Source: Chitinophaga sancti | GTDB taxonomy: Bacteria; Bacteroidota; Bacteroidia; Chitinophagales; Chitinophagaceae | Assembly: GCF_034087045.1 (NCBI RefSeq) | Contig: NZ_CP139247.1 | Location: 7,838,001 to 7,902,000, forward strand | Direction: 5' to 3' | Length of the DNA stretch: 64,000 nucleotides | Shown: positions 35,644-45,224 of the stretch, piece after piece | Numbering within the stretch: position 1 is the stretch's first letter | Layout of the letters: each line of letters starts with the position of its first letter | The notes under the pieces: model-generated | The model's database searches: none | What the model was told of the DNA's origin: nothing | Seen by the model: only the letters and a program-made list of their open reading frames with translations | Translations under genes and position numbers: made by a program

Positions 35644-37233
35644 ATGGCAAAACGTTATTTACCCGCTATTTTGAGCCTTACAGGCAGCCTGCTCCTCTGG
35701 GCAGCATGGCCCACCTCACCCCTCACCTTTTTGATTTTCATTGCATTTATCCCCCTGCTTCGCCTGGCGGATATTGTAGAGAACAGGGGCCGCTTTTTCG
35801 GATGCGCCTTCCTGTTACTCTTCTGCTGGAATGTAGCCACTACCTGGTGGGTAGGCAATACCACCGTGCCTGCCAGCGGTGTAGCCGCCAATCTGCTCAA
35901 TACCCTGTTCATGCTTGTACCCGTGATGGGATACCGCAGAACCCGTAAATGGGTGAGCCCGACCCTTGCTTATTTTACGTTCATTGTCTACTGGATGACG
36001 TTTGAATACATCCACCTGCAATGGGAACTTAGCTGGCCATGGCTCAGCCTTGGCAACGCTTTTGCCATGCATCCTACATGGGTACAATGGTATGAATATA
36101 CAGGCGTAAGTGGTGGTACACTATGGATACTGGTTACTAACCTTGCGATTTACCATGTTTGGTTTCAGTATAAATTTTACAAACGGCCTGTTGTAAAACA
36201 GATCTGGAAACCGGTATTGATACTGGTAGTGCCTTTGCTGATAAGTGGTTTCATTGACACAGGGTTGCATGCTCCTCAAAAAACTACCGAAGTCGTTGTA
36301 GTACAACCCAACATTGACCCTTACGATAAATTTGCAGATGAAAATGAATCGCTGGAAGTTAATAAAATGCTTCAGCTCACTGAAGAGAAAATTGACTCCA
36401 ATACCGCTTTTATCGTATGGCCTGAAACAGCCCTTTTTGTACATGGTGCGTGGGAAGACAAAATCGCTTACGAAAACTATACGCAAAGGATCCGGTTATT
36501 ATTACACAAATATCCAAAAGCCAGTCTGGTAACAGGAGCCGTTACACTGAAGCGCTATGAGAAAAATGATGAACCCTCTACATCTGCCCGCCATAATGCT
36601 GATGGTGATATGGTATATGATGTATTCAATGCCGGTGTGCTTATAGACACATCGAACCTGGTCCAGGTTTATCATAAATCTAAACTGGTGCCGGGTGTTG
36701 AGTTGATCCCGTATGTTCACTACCTGAAATTTATGGATTACCTGGCCCTGGATCTTGGAGGTATTAGTGGTAGTTATGGCCGTACACCGGGTGTAGCAAT
36801 CATGGAAAACAAGGCTGCCAACATAAAGGTATTTCCGACTATCTGTTATGAATCTGTATATGGGGAATTTGTGGCTGAGCATGTAAGAAAAGGTGCGAAC
36901 ATTCTTTTTATTATGACCAATGATGGCTGGTGGGGAAATACCGAAGGCCACCGTCAGCACCTGCAATATGCCCGTCTGCGTGCTATTGAAACCCGTCGTT
37001 GGGTGGCCAGAAGTGCCAATACCGGCATCTCGGCATTCATAGATCCCGGGGGAAATATTACAGCATCTCTTCCTTACTGGCAGGAGGGCGTTTTAAAAGC
37101 AAGTGTAACACCAGGCAATTATATGACGTTCTATGTAAAATATGGAGACTTATTGTCAAAGGCGGCTGTTCTATTTTGTATATTGCTGATCCTTTACAGT
37201 TTCTTTTTGCGGCTGACACGTAAACGTTTGTAA
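35644..37233 (+). CDS. lnt: Apolipoprotein N-acyltransferase
   Basis: A 529-residue inner-membrane enzyme that adds the third acyl chain to lipoproteins. About six N-terminal membrane helices (1-210) begin LPAILSLTGSLLLWAAWP. The periplasmic nitrilase-like domain carries the catalytic triad: Glu in WPETALF, Lys in HKSKLVPGVELIPY and Cys in TICYESVYGE. A last membrane helix is near the C terminus (AAVLFCILLILYSFFL). Several lipoprotein genes in the window would be its substrates. Confidence 0.95.
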   Translation: MAKRYLPAILSLTGSLLLWAAWPTSPLTFLIFIAFIPLLRLADIVENRGRFFGCAFLLLFCWNVATTWWVGNTTVPASGVAANLLNTLFMLVPVMGYRRTRKWVSPTLAYFTFIVYWMTFEYIHLQWELSWPWLSLGNAFAMHPTWVQWYEYTGVSGGTLWILVTNLAIYHVWFQYKFYKRPVVKQIWKPVLILVVPLLISGFIDTGLHAPQKTTEVVVVQPNIDPYDKFADENESLEVNKMLQLTEEKIDSNTAFIVWPETALFVHGAWEDKIAYENYTQRIRLLLHKYPKASLVTGAVTLKRYEKNDEPSTSARHNADGDMVYDVFNAGVLIDTSNLVQVYHKSKLVPGVELIPYVHYLKFMDYLALDLGGISGSYGRTPGVAIMENKAANIKVFPTICYESVYGEFVAEHVRKGANILFIMTNDGWWGNTEGHRQHLQYARLRAIETRRWVARSANTGISAFIDPGGNITASLPYWQEGVLKASVTPGNYMTFYVKYGDLLSKAAVLFCILLILYSFFLRLTRKRL

Positions 37234-37325
37234 ACATCAACAAAATCTATTTTACGTTACCGGTTGTTCCTCAATAATTATTGCCGCGCCAACATAATAA
37301 CGTATTCAAATAAATTATTTTTCTG

Positions 37326-38120
37326 ATGCCGAATAAACTTTCTACCCAAAATATTCATCTAATAGAAGAGAGACCCGTAATAGTATTGCTGCATGGATTT
37401 GCTGAAAATTCGGAGATCTGGAATGTGCAGAAAGCATATTTAAGTGAATACTTTGAGGTAATTGCGCTGGATTTACCGGGAGTTGGCAATAATCTGCTCA
37501 CCACTGCGTTGACTATTGATAGCATGGCTGATAATGTCTATACCTCATTACAGTCTGCCGGTATTGAAAAGGCAGTGATCATCGGCCACTCCATGGGTGG
37601 ATATGTAGCCCTCGCTATTGCAGAAAAGTACCCATCAATACTACAGGGAATGGGCCTGTTCCACTCTACAGCCCTCGCTGATACTGAAGAGAAGAAAGAA
37701 GCGCGCCGTAAATCGATCAAGCTGATGGAACAATATGGCAGTGAAGCATTTATCAGGCAGGCATTCCCGAATATGTTCAGCCCGGGTTTTAAGGCGAAAC
37801 ATCCGGAAAGTGTTGAAGCATATGTGAACATGGGCATTGCTTGTCCCCTTGCTTCTATGGAAGCATATTATGAAGCCATGATAACAAGACCTGACCGCAC
37901 CGCCGTGTTGTCATCTATACTAGTACCAGTGCTGTTTGTAATCGGAAAAGATGATACAGCCGTTCCTCTTCAAAGTGTATTGCCACAGGTGTCCCTTCCA
38001 CGGACCAGCAGCATTTACATTTTTGAAGAAACAGGACACATGGGTATGTGGGAAGTTCCCTCTGCCAGCAATCAGCTCTTGCATCAGTTTACTCTTTTTT
38101 GCCAAGATCAAAAATTGTGA
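37326..38120 (+). CDS. Alpha/beta hydrolase
   Basis: A 264-residue hydrolase with an intact triad: nucleophile Ser in IIGHSMGGYVAL, Asp in VIGKDDTAVP and His in EETGHMGMWE, plus the oxyanion-hole motif LLHGFAENSEIW. The MhpC-like fold gives no substrate. No signal peptide. Its stop codon overlaps the GTG start of the next gene, so it is translationally coupled to a T9SS surface protein, an unexpected partner. Confidence 0.9.
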   Translation: MPNKLSTQNIHLIEERPVIVLLHGFAENSEIWNVQKAYLSEYFEVIALDLPGVGNNLLTTALTIDSMADNVYTSLQSAGIEKAVIIGHSMGGYVALAIAEKYPSILQGMGLFHSTALADTEEKKEARRKSIKLMEQYGSEAFIRQAFPNMFSPGFKAKHPESVEAYVNMGIACPLASMEAYYEAMITRPDRTAVLSSILVPVLFVIGKDDTAVPLQSVLPQVSLPRTSSIYIFEETGHMGMWEVPSASNQLLHQFTLFCQDQKL

Positions 38121-40780
38121 AAAGAACCCTTCTATTGCTCCTGATACTCTCCTATGGATTGATTTCCAAAGCTTCCCATATCATTGGGGGGGAGATGTCG
38201 CATAAGTACATATCCAGTACCACTACTACCGTTACCTACCAGGTGACGCTGAAGCTATACCGTGTGTGTGATGAAGCTGCTAACCTGGCCGAACTGCCTA
38301 ACTCTGTATACTTTGCAGTGTTCAGTAATTCGGATAACAGTCAGCTCTCCGGCTCTCCTTTCCTGATATCACAAACCAGCAAGCAGACTATACAATCCGG
38401 GCAGGCAGATCCATGTATTGTCAATCCTCCTGAAATTTGTTTTCAGATCGGTACATATGTAGGAACGGTAACTGTACCTATCAGTACTGCAGGATACACC
38501 GTATCATTCCAAACCTGTTGTCGCGACTACACCATGTCGAATATCGTGGATACGCACCAGGCAAATGATGAAACCAACTACCCGGGTAACGGCGCCACCT
38601 ACTTTACAGAATTACCCGGTACTACCAATAATTTTATTACGAACTCAAGCCCGGTATTTAATAAGGATGAAGCCATCCTGGTTTGTGCCAATAAGAAATT
38701 TACTTACGATTTCTCTGCAACTGATCCTGATGGTGATAGTATTGTATATGTATTCTGTGCAGCTTATGGTGGTGGTAAGGTCACCAATGGTGGGGATAAA
38801 TATGCTACACCACCTGCTGCCGTAGCACCACCTTATTCTTCCGTTCCTTACAAAAGTCCTTATACAGGTACGACTCCCCTAGGAGATGATGCCTATATCG
38901 TATCCAATTCCGGTTTGATCACAGGTATTGCACCCGATCCGGGAAAATATGTGGTCACTGTATGTGCCTATGAATACCGGGATGGTCAATTACTCGGCAT
39001 TCACAGGAAGGATTTTCACATGATCGTCACCACCTGCGTACGCGAAGTGGAAGCAGCTATGCCGGATAAATACGATGATTGTTCAGGGTATACCATCACC
39101 TTCCTGAACTACAGTACGGAGGGTAAAACCTATGACTGGGATTTTGGGGATGGCACTACTTATACCACTACCAGCACTGATCCTATACCACATACCTATG
39201 CTGCAGAAGGAGTGTACAATGTAAAACTCTGGGTAGATAGTACCAGCAATTGCGGCGACAGCGCAACTGCGGTGGTATATGTATATCCGAAGCTCACGCC
39301 GGATATGAGCATTGCTGGCTTGTGTAGTAATACTACAACAACATTTACCAATACATCGGCCACCACCAGTGCTACAGATGCCATTGCCACTTACAGGTGG
39401 GACTTTGGCGATACCAGTACATCGGCAGATACGTCATGGTCTTCTGTAGCTACGTATAAATATCCAGGTCCAGGCACTTATACTGTTATCCTGGATGTCA
39501 CTACCACGAATGGTTGTGTCAGATCCGATACCAGTACGATCGTTGTTTACGACAATCCACCTATTACTACTACACCAGATACCCTGCTTTGTATCCGCAA
39601 CTCATTGCAGCTCTCTGCAGAAAGTGTAGTGGACGGACAGGTAGTAAACGGCACCTACACCTGGACACCTGATTATAATATTACCAACGCCAATACGGCG
39701 ACACCTACCGTCAGTCCAAAAATAGATACGGCTTATACCGTCACGTTTACAGATGGAACAGGTTGTACAAATACCGCGACCGTGAATATTGACGTACGTG
39801 ATACGCTCATTGTAAGAACAATTGCTGATAGTACAGTTTGTACGGGTGATACCCTGCATATCAGGTCTTTCGCGGATGGGGATTACCCCCTTACATGGTA
39901 TGATATATCCACCAATACACAGGTAGGCGACAGCAGCATTCTTGTAATTGTACCTCCCTCTCCAGATGTAACATATGCGGTAGTGGCCAGCCTGGGTGAT
40001 TGCAGCGGATATGATACGGTGAGCTTAAAAGTGGTAGATCCCCCTGTTGCTTATGCCGGGGTAGACACCACTATCTGTTATGGAGACCAGGTCACCCTGA
40101 CAGCATCTGGTGGCGCCTATTATCAATGGACGCCGACCTTTTCTTTGACGGCTCCTGACCAGTCGACAACTGTGGCTAAGCCAACAGATACGACACAATA
40201 TATTGTTACAGTCACTGACACCAAGGGTTGTCCCAAACCAGTGACGGATACAGTTCAGATCAACGTGGTACCGCAGGTACATGCATTTGCGGGTAATGAT
40301 ACCATTGCCATCCTGAACCAGCCATTCACACTGCATGCTACCGGCGGCACAACTTATGTGTGGACCCCGACAGATGGATTGGACAATCCAAACATCGATA
40401 CCCCCACAACGACTATCAATCACGACATTACATATACCGTAACTGCCTATACGGCTGAGGGCTGTTCCGGTACAGATGCTATTAACCTCCGTTTCATAGT
40501 AGGTCCGGACATCTATGTACCTACTGGTTTCTCGCCTAACGGTGACGGGCAAAATGATATCTTCAGACCATTGCCAGTGGGCATTACCCAAATGGAATTC
40601 TTCCGGGTATTTGACCGTTGGGGAAAACTTATGTACAGTACGACAGAATACCTGCAGGGCTGGGATGGTAATTATGATGGCAAACCCGCTGCTATCGGCA
40701 CTTACGTATGGGTAGTACAGGGTAAGAACGTAAATAGCGAGACAGTGATCCGTAAAGGCACTGTAACCTTGATCAGATAA
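38117..40780 (+). CDS. T9SS type B surface protein with PKD domains (paralogue 1)
   Basis: An 887-residue secreted protein. I place the start at the GTG at 38117 (GTGA overlap with the hydrolase stop), giving signal peptide VKRTLLLLLILSYGLISKA. The N-terminal module, about 20-320, opens HIIGGEMSHKY, has a CCRDY motif and SATDPDGDSIVYVFC, and ends in a lone C. PKD domains follow (DWDFGDGTTYTT about 345, RWDFGDTSTS about 440), then Ig-like repeats and a type B sorting domain (FSPNGDGQNDIFRPLPVGIT ... KGTVTLIR). Function unknown, probably adhesive or matrix. Confidence 0.88.
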   Translation: MKRTLLLLLILSYGLISKASHIIGGEMSHKYISSTTTTVTYQVTLKLYRVCDEAANLAELPNSVYFAVFSNSDNSQLSGSPFLISQTSKQTIQSGQADPCIVNPPEICFQIGTYVGTVTVPISTAGYTVSFQTCCRDYTMSNIVDTHQANDETNYPGNGATYFTELPGTTNNFITNSSPVFNKDEAILVCANKKFTYDFSATDPDGDSIVYVFCAAYGGGKVTNGGDKYATPPAAVAPPYSSVPYKSPYTGTTPLGDDAYIVSNSGLITGIAPDPGKYVVTVCAYEYRDGQLLGIHRKDFHMIVTTCVREVEAAMPDKYDDCSGYTITFLNYSTEGKTYDWDFGDGTTYTTTSTDPIPHTYAAEGVYNVKLWVDSTSNCGDSATAVVYVYPKLTPDMSIAGLCSNTTTTFTNTSATTSATDAIATYRWDFGDTSTSADTSWSSVATYKYPGPGTYTVILDVTTTNGCVRSDTSTIVVYDNPPITTTPDTLLCIRNSLQLSAESVVDGQVVNGTYTWTPDYNITNANTATPTVSPKIDTAYTVTFTDGTGCTNTATVNIDVRDTLIVRTIADSTVCTGDTLHIRSFADGDYPLTWYDISTNTQVGDSSILVIVPPSPDVTYAVVASLGDCSGYDTVSLKVVDPPVAYAGVDTTICYGDQVTLTASGGAYYQWTPTFSLTAPDQSTTVAKPTDTTQYIVTVTDTKGCPKPVTDTVQINVVPQVHAFAGNDTIAILNQPFTLHATGGTTYVWTPTDGLDNPNIDTPTTTINHDITYTVTAYTAEGCSGTDAINLRFIVGPDIYVPTGFSPNGDGQNDIFRPLPVGITQMEFFRVFDRWGKLMYSTTEYLQGWDGNYDGKPAAIGTYVWVVQGKNVNSETVIRKGTVTLIR

Positions 40781-40784
40781 TATT

Positions 40785-40816
40785 TCGGAATCCGCTCATG
40801 CGGATTCCGATTGTTT
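40785..40816 (+). terminator. Terminator between the two surface-protein genes
   Basis: A perfect 11-bp stem, tcggaatccgc and complement, 4-nt loop and a T-rich tail. It separates the paralogues transcriptionally. Confidence 0.8.
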
Positions 40817-40919
40817 TCAAACCCCTTTATATGGCGATTTAATTCATTCGCCCGTCTCCTTTTTTTTATTTAAATTCCTATAGTTAAGTCTTCGTAGAGC
40901 TCATGCACAACCCCAACTA

Positions 40920-42848
40920 ATGCATAGATCTATTATTCTGTTTATTTGCTGTAGTTTGATCCACGTTGCTGCTGCTGGTTACCATATTATTGGTGGCGAG
41001 ATATATTACACTTTTCTGGCCATGAATCCTGATGGTACCTACAAGTATCAGGTCACACTAAAACTATACAGGAATGCTGAATTCACCTGTGGTGAAATTC
41101 AGGGCTGCCTGGATCACTTTGAAGATCCGGTGCCTGTGAATATTTATACTTCCGGTGGTTCCCGGGTGATGGATGCCCGGTTACTATTTATCAAAGAGCG
41201 TCATCCGCTGCGCGATACATTGCGGAATCCTTGCCTGGCGCCACGCGCCCAAAACCTGGAAGTAGCTATTTATAGGGATACCTTTTCTCTAAGACCTATC
41301 CTGGGTGGTTACTATGTCGTGTACCAGCGATGCTGCCGGGGGGAAAAACTGGCCAACATCAACAATTCAGAACACGAAGGCTCCACTTTCTTTTGCATGA
41401 TACCTGGTACAGAAAGCCGGCCGACGAACAAGAGCGCTTTCTTTGCCAAAGATGCCGCCATTGTGATCTGCGCCAATATGCCGCTGTATTACGATTACTC
41501 TGCCTCCGACCCCGATGGCGATAGTCTGACCTACAGTCTGTGCAGTGCCCTCACCGGGGGCGCCAGCCGCAATGAAGCCGCCAGCGCCAATCCGCCCCCA
41601 TATAATAATGTTGTGAGCTATAAGTCACCTTATTCAGGATCGAATCCAATGGGTGGCACGCCACAGGTGTCTATTGACAACAATGGATTTCTAACTGGTG
41701 TACCCCCCAAAGAAGGTCAATACGTAGTATCCGTATGTGTGACAGAGTACGATCGCCGCACAGGCAAAATGATAGGCACTCATCACAAAGACATCCTGCT
41801 CACCGTTTTTAACTGTAATACCAAAATCACCGCCGGCTTCCCTCCTACCCTTCAGAATTGTGTACCCGATCCAGACCTCAGTGTACTCATGCCCAATACC
41901 AGCAATGCAGGATATACTTCCACCTATTACTGGGACTTTGGCGATGGTACTGATACCCTGGTTACTGATAAGACAGTTTTCAGACACCTCTATCCTGATA
42001 CCGGGCAGTATGTTGTGAAATTAGTGGTGAACAGAGGACTGGCCTGCACAGATAGCACCACCGGCATAGTGAGTAACTACCCGGGGTTAAAAGGTGATTT
42101 TGCTGTAACCGGCTATTGCAAAGGAGACCGCATTCAATTTGACGACAAGTCTGTTTACACTTACGGGCATATTACAGACAGAAGATGGGACCTGGGGCTC
42201 ACAGGAGATAGTGTGATCAGCAGGGCCTACGGAGAGCATGTAAGTCATACCTATGAGCATGGAGGTGTCTACACCGTTTCCCTGATATTATACACGGACC
42301 ATTCCTGTGTAGCCACCGTCACGAAAGATATCAACATCTATGAGGTCTTCCCCTTTGCCGGCAATGATACCATCCTGGCAAAAGGCCAGCCCCTCACACT
42401 TCATGCTTCGGGTGGGGAGTTCTATGCCTGGGCGCCACCAGATGGATTGAGCAATGTGAACATTGCAGAACCCGAACTGAAATGGAATGAAGACGTCACC
42501 TACATACTACGCGTCTCCAATTCACAGGGATGTGTGGGATACGATACCATCAGCATCAAATACTATACAGGACCCGACATCTATGTACCCAACGCCTTTA
42601 CGCCAAATGGCGATGGAAAAAACGATCTTTTCCGTTTTATTCCTGTGGGCATTACTGAATATAGTTACTTCCGCATCTTTAACCGCTGGGGCCAGGAAGT
42701 CTACTCCTCTACTGACTTCCGGCAGGGATGGGATGGTACTTACAAAGGACAACCTGCACCAGTAGATACCTATATCTGGATACTGGAAGGAAAAGATTTC
42801 ACTGGTAAAACAATTTTAAAGAAAGGCACTGTAACTTTGGTGAAGTAA
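40920..42848 (+). CDS. T9SS type B surface protein with PKD domains (paralogue 2)
   Basis: A 642-residue secreted protein, clearly related to the upstream gene. It has a signal peptide (RSIILFICCSLIHVAAAG), then the same N-terminal module (HIIGGEIYYTF, YQRCCRGEKLANI, SASDPDGDSLTYSLC, HHKDILLTVFNC). One good PKD (YWDFGDGTDTL about 345) and one weaker (RWDLGLTGDS about 425) follow. It ends with an Ig-like unit and type B domain (FTPNGDGKNDLFRFIPVGIT ... KGTVTLVK). It is shorter mainly because paralogue 1 has extra Ig-like repeats. An SDR gene follows after 15 bp. Confidence 0.88.
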   Translation: MHRSIILFICCSLIHVAAAGYHIIGGEIYYTFLAMNPDGTYKYQVTLKLYRNAEFTCGEIQGCLDHFEDPVPVNIYTSGGSRVMDARLLFIKERHPLRDTLRNPCLAPRAQNLEVAIYRDTFSLRPILGGYYVVYQRCCRGEKLANINNSEHEGSTFFCMIPGTESRPTNKSAFFAKDAAIVICANMPLYYDYSASDPDGDSLTYSLCSALTGGASRNEAASANPPPYNNVVSYKSPYSGSNPMGGTPQVSIDNNGFLTGVPPKEGQYVVSVCVTEYDRRTGKMIGTHHKDILLTVFNCNTKITAGFPPTLQNCVPDPDLSVLMPNTSNAGYTSTYYWDFGDGTDTLVTDKTVFRHLYPDTGQYVVKLVVNRGLACTDSTTGIVSNYPGLKGDFAVTGYCKGDRIQFDDKSVYTYGHITDRRWDLGLTGDSVISRAYGEHVSHTYEHGGVYTVSLILYTDHSCVATVTKDINIYEVFPFAGNDTILAKGQPLTLHASGGEFYAWAPPDGLSNVNIAEPELKWNEDVTYILRVSNSQGCVGYDTISIKYYTGPDIYVPNAFTPNGDGKNDLFRFIPVGITEYSYFRIFNRWGQEVYSSTDFRQGWDGTYKGQPAPVDTYIWILEGKDFTGKTILKKGTVTLVK

Positions 42849-42863
42849 ATAATCATTTTTGAC

Positions 42864-43619
42864 ATGGGGAAAGTACTTATTACCGGTGCCACTGCCGGGT
42901 TTGGAGAAGCATGTGCGAGGAAGTTTGCAGCTAACGGTTATGACCTTATCATCACAGGTAGAAGACAGGAAAGGTTAACTGCTTTGCAGCAGGACCTGGA
43001 AAAAGCGAATGGCATTAAGGTGCTGCCGTTGACTTTTGATGTGCGGGATGAAAAAGCGGTGAGCAGTGCATTGGAGCAAATCCCTGATTCATGGAAAGCG
43101 ATAGACATCCTCATCAACAATGCGGGGTTAGCGTTAGGATTATCTACAATCGATGAAGGTAGTTTGTCTGATTGGGATACGATGATCGATACGAATGTGA
43201 AGGGATTACTGTATGTATCCAGGGTAGTGATTCCATGGCTGAAAGCCCGTAAGAAAGGACATATTATCAACCTGGGGTCTACAGCGGCTAAAACTGTGTA
43301 TGCAAAAGGGAATGTATACTGTGCTACCAAAGCTGCGGTAGATGCGATTTCGCAGGGTATGCGCATTGATCTGCTGCCTTACTTTATCAAAGTAACAGCC
43401 ATACATCCGGGTGCTGCGGAAACAGAGTTTTCAGTAGTACGGTTCAAGGGTGATGCCGGCAAAGCGGATGATGTATACAAAGGATTTACACCCTTGAGTG
43501 CAGAAGATGTGGCTGACACCATCTATTACTGTGCTACCCTACCTGCGCATGTGTGTATCAATGATTTAGTAATCACATGTACCCAGCAGGCAAACGCTAT
43601 CTACACTTATAAAGAGTAA
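42864..43619 (+). CDS. SDR-family NAD(P)-dependent oxidoreductase
   Basis: A 251-residue classical short-chain dehydrogenase. Cofactor loop TGATAGFGEA (about 7-16), NNAG (about 84), catalytic Ser in LGSTAAKT, and Tyr/Lys in YCATKAA. It most resembles the YdfG type, which reduces 3-hydroxy acids and serine-like substrates; the real substrate is not visible. Starting 15 bp after paralogue 2, it is probably on the same transcript. Confidence 0.93.
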   Translation: MGKVLITGATAGFGEACARKFAANGYDLIITGRRQERLTALQQDLEKANGIKVLPLTFDVRDEKAVSSALEQIPDSWKAIDILINNAGLALGLSTIDEGSLSDWDTMIDTNVKGLLYVSRVVIPWLKARKKGHIINLGSTAAKTVYAKGNVYCATKAAVDAISQGMRIDLLPYFIKVTAIHPGAAETEFSVVRFKGDAGKADDVYKGFTPLSAEDVADTIYYCATLPAHVCINDLVITCTQQANAIYTYKE

Positions 43620-43670
43620 AAAGTTATAATATAACACATAGATGTTATTTCATTAGCAGATTTTTCTATA

Positions 43671-43678
43671 TATATTTG
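43671..43678 (+). promoter_or_regulatory. Putative -7 box for the 48-residue gene
   Basis: TATATTTG, 169 bp before the small gene's ATG. The long leader in between has a 12-bp direct repeat (ctaactatctat at 43780 and 43817) and a 6-bp hairpin around 43742-43762. Confidence 0.45.
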
Positions 43679-43847
43679 AGACAGCTTACTTTTTGTCTAT
43701 AAATGAATGTGGTATAATGATGGCAGACAAGGGGTTAAATGATGGTATGACGAACTACCATTATAGAGGAATGTGATACCTAACTATCTATGAGCTTTAA
43801 GAGTTTATTAATAATGCTAACTATCTATCCTAAAAAACCATATCCCT

Positions 43848-43994
43848 ATGCTTACATTTGCAACACTGTATTTGTTGCGTCTCTACTATCCGAGATGGAA
43901 AGCAGAATGGCGCTTCTACTCCGACAGATCTAAAAGAAATAACTACGGTCGCTGGGCTACCCGCCAGGACTGGGCAGGTGCTTTTAGTTACTGA
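43848..43994 (+). CDS. Small basic aromatic protein, 48 residues
   Basis: The frame from 43848 reads MLTFATLYLLRLYYPRWKAE...RDSKR-like basic residues...ATRQDWAGAFSY, rich in Trp, Tyr and Arg with a short hydrophobic start. Support for a real gene: a -7 box upstream, no overlap with neighbours, and a perfect intrinsic terminator 12 bp after the stop. No family recognised. It could be a membrane-binding peptide or leader. Confidence 0.5.
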   Translation: MLTFATLYLLRLYYPRWKAEWRFYSDRSKRNNYGRWATRQDWAGAFSY

Positions 43995-44006
43995 GAAAAA
44001 GAAATC

Positions 44007-44036
44007 AAAAGGTGTACCAACAATGGTACACCTTTT
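44007..44036 (+). terminator. Terminator of the small gene
   Basis: A perfect 13-bp stem (aaaaggtgtacca and complement), 4-nt loop, T5 tail. It also lies just beyond the stop of the convergent lipoprotein gene and could serve both. Confidence 0.9.
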
Positions 44037-44042
44037 TGGGTT

Positions 44043-45224
44043 TTATAGACTTATCCATTTATAACATACACTTCCTTTTTTCGTATACGCCACTAACACT
44101 GTTTGCGCATCCACTGCTTTTACTACCGGAAATGTCACATATAAACTATCACTCGTTAGTGTACCTGATTTCATCACACTACCATCTCCTTTGCGTACCT
44201 GATATCCTACCCTGCTATTAAATTCCTTTCCCACCTTCACCGGCTCATCCCACACAATTACCAACTTATCATCGCCTACTGCGGTTATCTGCGGATGCTT
44301 TGCCATCGGTGTTACACTTACGGTATCTCTCTGTGAATAGGTCTTTCCTTCATCTGTAGAATGACAATAATACACCCCCTGGCCACCCCCCATTGTAAAC
44401 CATACACAATGCAGACCAAAACTATTCGCTGCCATCGCAGGCCCTGTGTGTGGACATCCCCGCACTACCCAGTTATCAGCACTGATCCTTACAGGTGCAG
44501 AAAAAGTAGCACCTTTATCCACAGATAATAAATGCACCATATCACGAATAGAATCACTGATGATATCCCTGAATGCTACATGTAAATATCCTTTTGGATC
44601 TGCATATAAATCAGTACGACAACATTGACACGCTGTCTCTGCAATGGCATGCTCTCCTTTGAAACCTTCATGTCCAATGGTCTTTGCAAAGTATAAGGTA
44701 GAACCTTCTGCATTGATATCTTTCCTGTTATCAAGCCAGATAGCACCGGCTTGTCCATCAGGTAATAAAGCCATATCAAAATAACGCTGGTCATAACTGC
44801 TCGTATCTGTCACCAGCTGTTGCGGTGTAGACCATGTATTACCTGCGTCCAATGAATGTGTATAGAATACCCTGCCTGCCCATTGATTGCGCGGATCATG
44901 CTGTTCTACACCATACATGGCAATGATCTCGCCATCTGGTTTAAACAACAGCTTCGGCATATTCTCGGCATGCGGCAGTACATTGTTTGCAACTGGTATT
45001 GCATGCGGTGTGGAAAAGGTATCACCCTGCTGTATAGCATAATACATCGTACCTGTATCTGCACCCGGCTGTGCTTCTATCCAACTGATGACTTTCTTAC
45101 CATCTGCTGTTTCTGATATAAATGCACAGGATGCATCTCCATGCGAGAGTGTGTATTCTTTATCTTTGCCTGGATGGCAGGCCGATAAAAGGCCTGCCAA
45201 TATGATCCACAATGTATTTTTCAT
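44043..45224 (-). CDS. Sialidase-fold (BNR) lipoprotein with Cys/His motifs
   Basis: A 393-residue lipoprotein (lipobox LLSAC near residue 16) with the repeats of a six-bladed sialidase-type propeller (SLDAGNTWSTP, SVDKGATFSAP, STDEGKTYSQ Asp boxes). Catalytic residues of sialidases (Arg triad, Tyr/Glu) are not evident. The Cys-rich motif ACQCCRTDLY and RGCPHTGPAMA, with HCVW nearby, suggest metal binding. Its ATG overlaps the TonB receptor's stop by one base (TAATG), so the two are translationally coupled. Confidence 0.8.
   Translation of the reverse strand: MKNTLWIILAGLLSACHPGKDKEYTLSHGDASCAFISETADGKKVISWIEAQPGADTGTMYYAIQQGDTFSTPHAIPVANNVLPHAENMPKLLFKPDGEIIAMYGVEQHDPRNQWAGRVFYTHSLDAGNTWSTPQQLVTDTSSYDQRYFDMALLPDGQAGAIWLDNRKDINAEGSTLYFAKTIGHEGFKGEHAIAETACQCCRTDLYADPKGYLHVAFRDIISDSIRDMVHLLSVDKGATFSAPVRISADNWVVRGCPHTGPAMAANSFGLHCVWFTMGGGQGVYYCHSTDEGKTYSQRDTVSVTPMAKHPQITAVGDDKLVIVWDEPVKVGKEFNSRVGYQVRKGDGSVMKSGTLTSDSLYVTFPVVKAVDAQTVLVAYTKKGSVCYKWISL

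Noticed and set aside
44043..45224. True sialidase
   Set aside because: Only the propeller Asp boxes are present; the catalytic arginine triad and Tyr/Glu pair are not evident, and it lies in a TonB operon with Cys-rich proteins.
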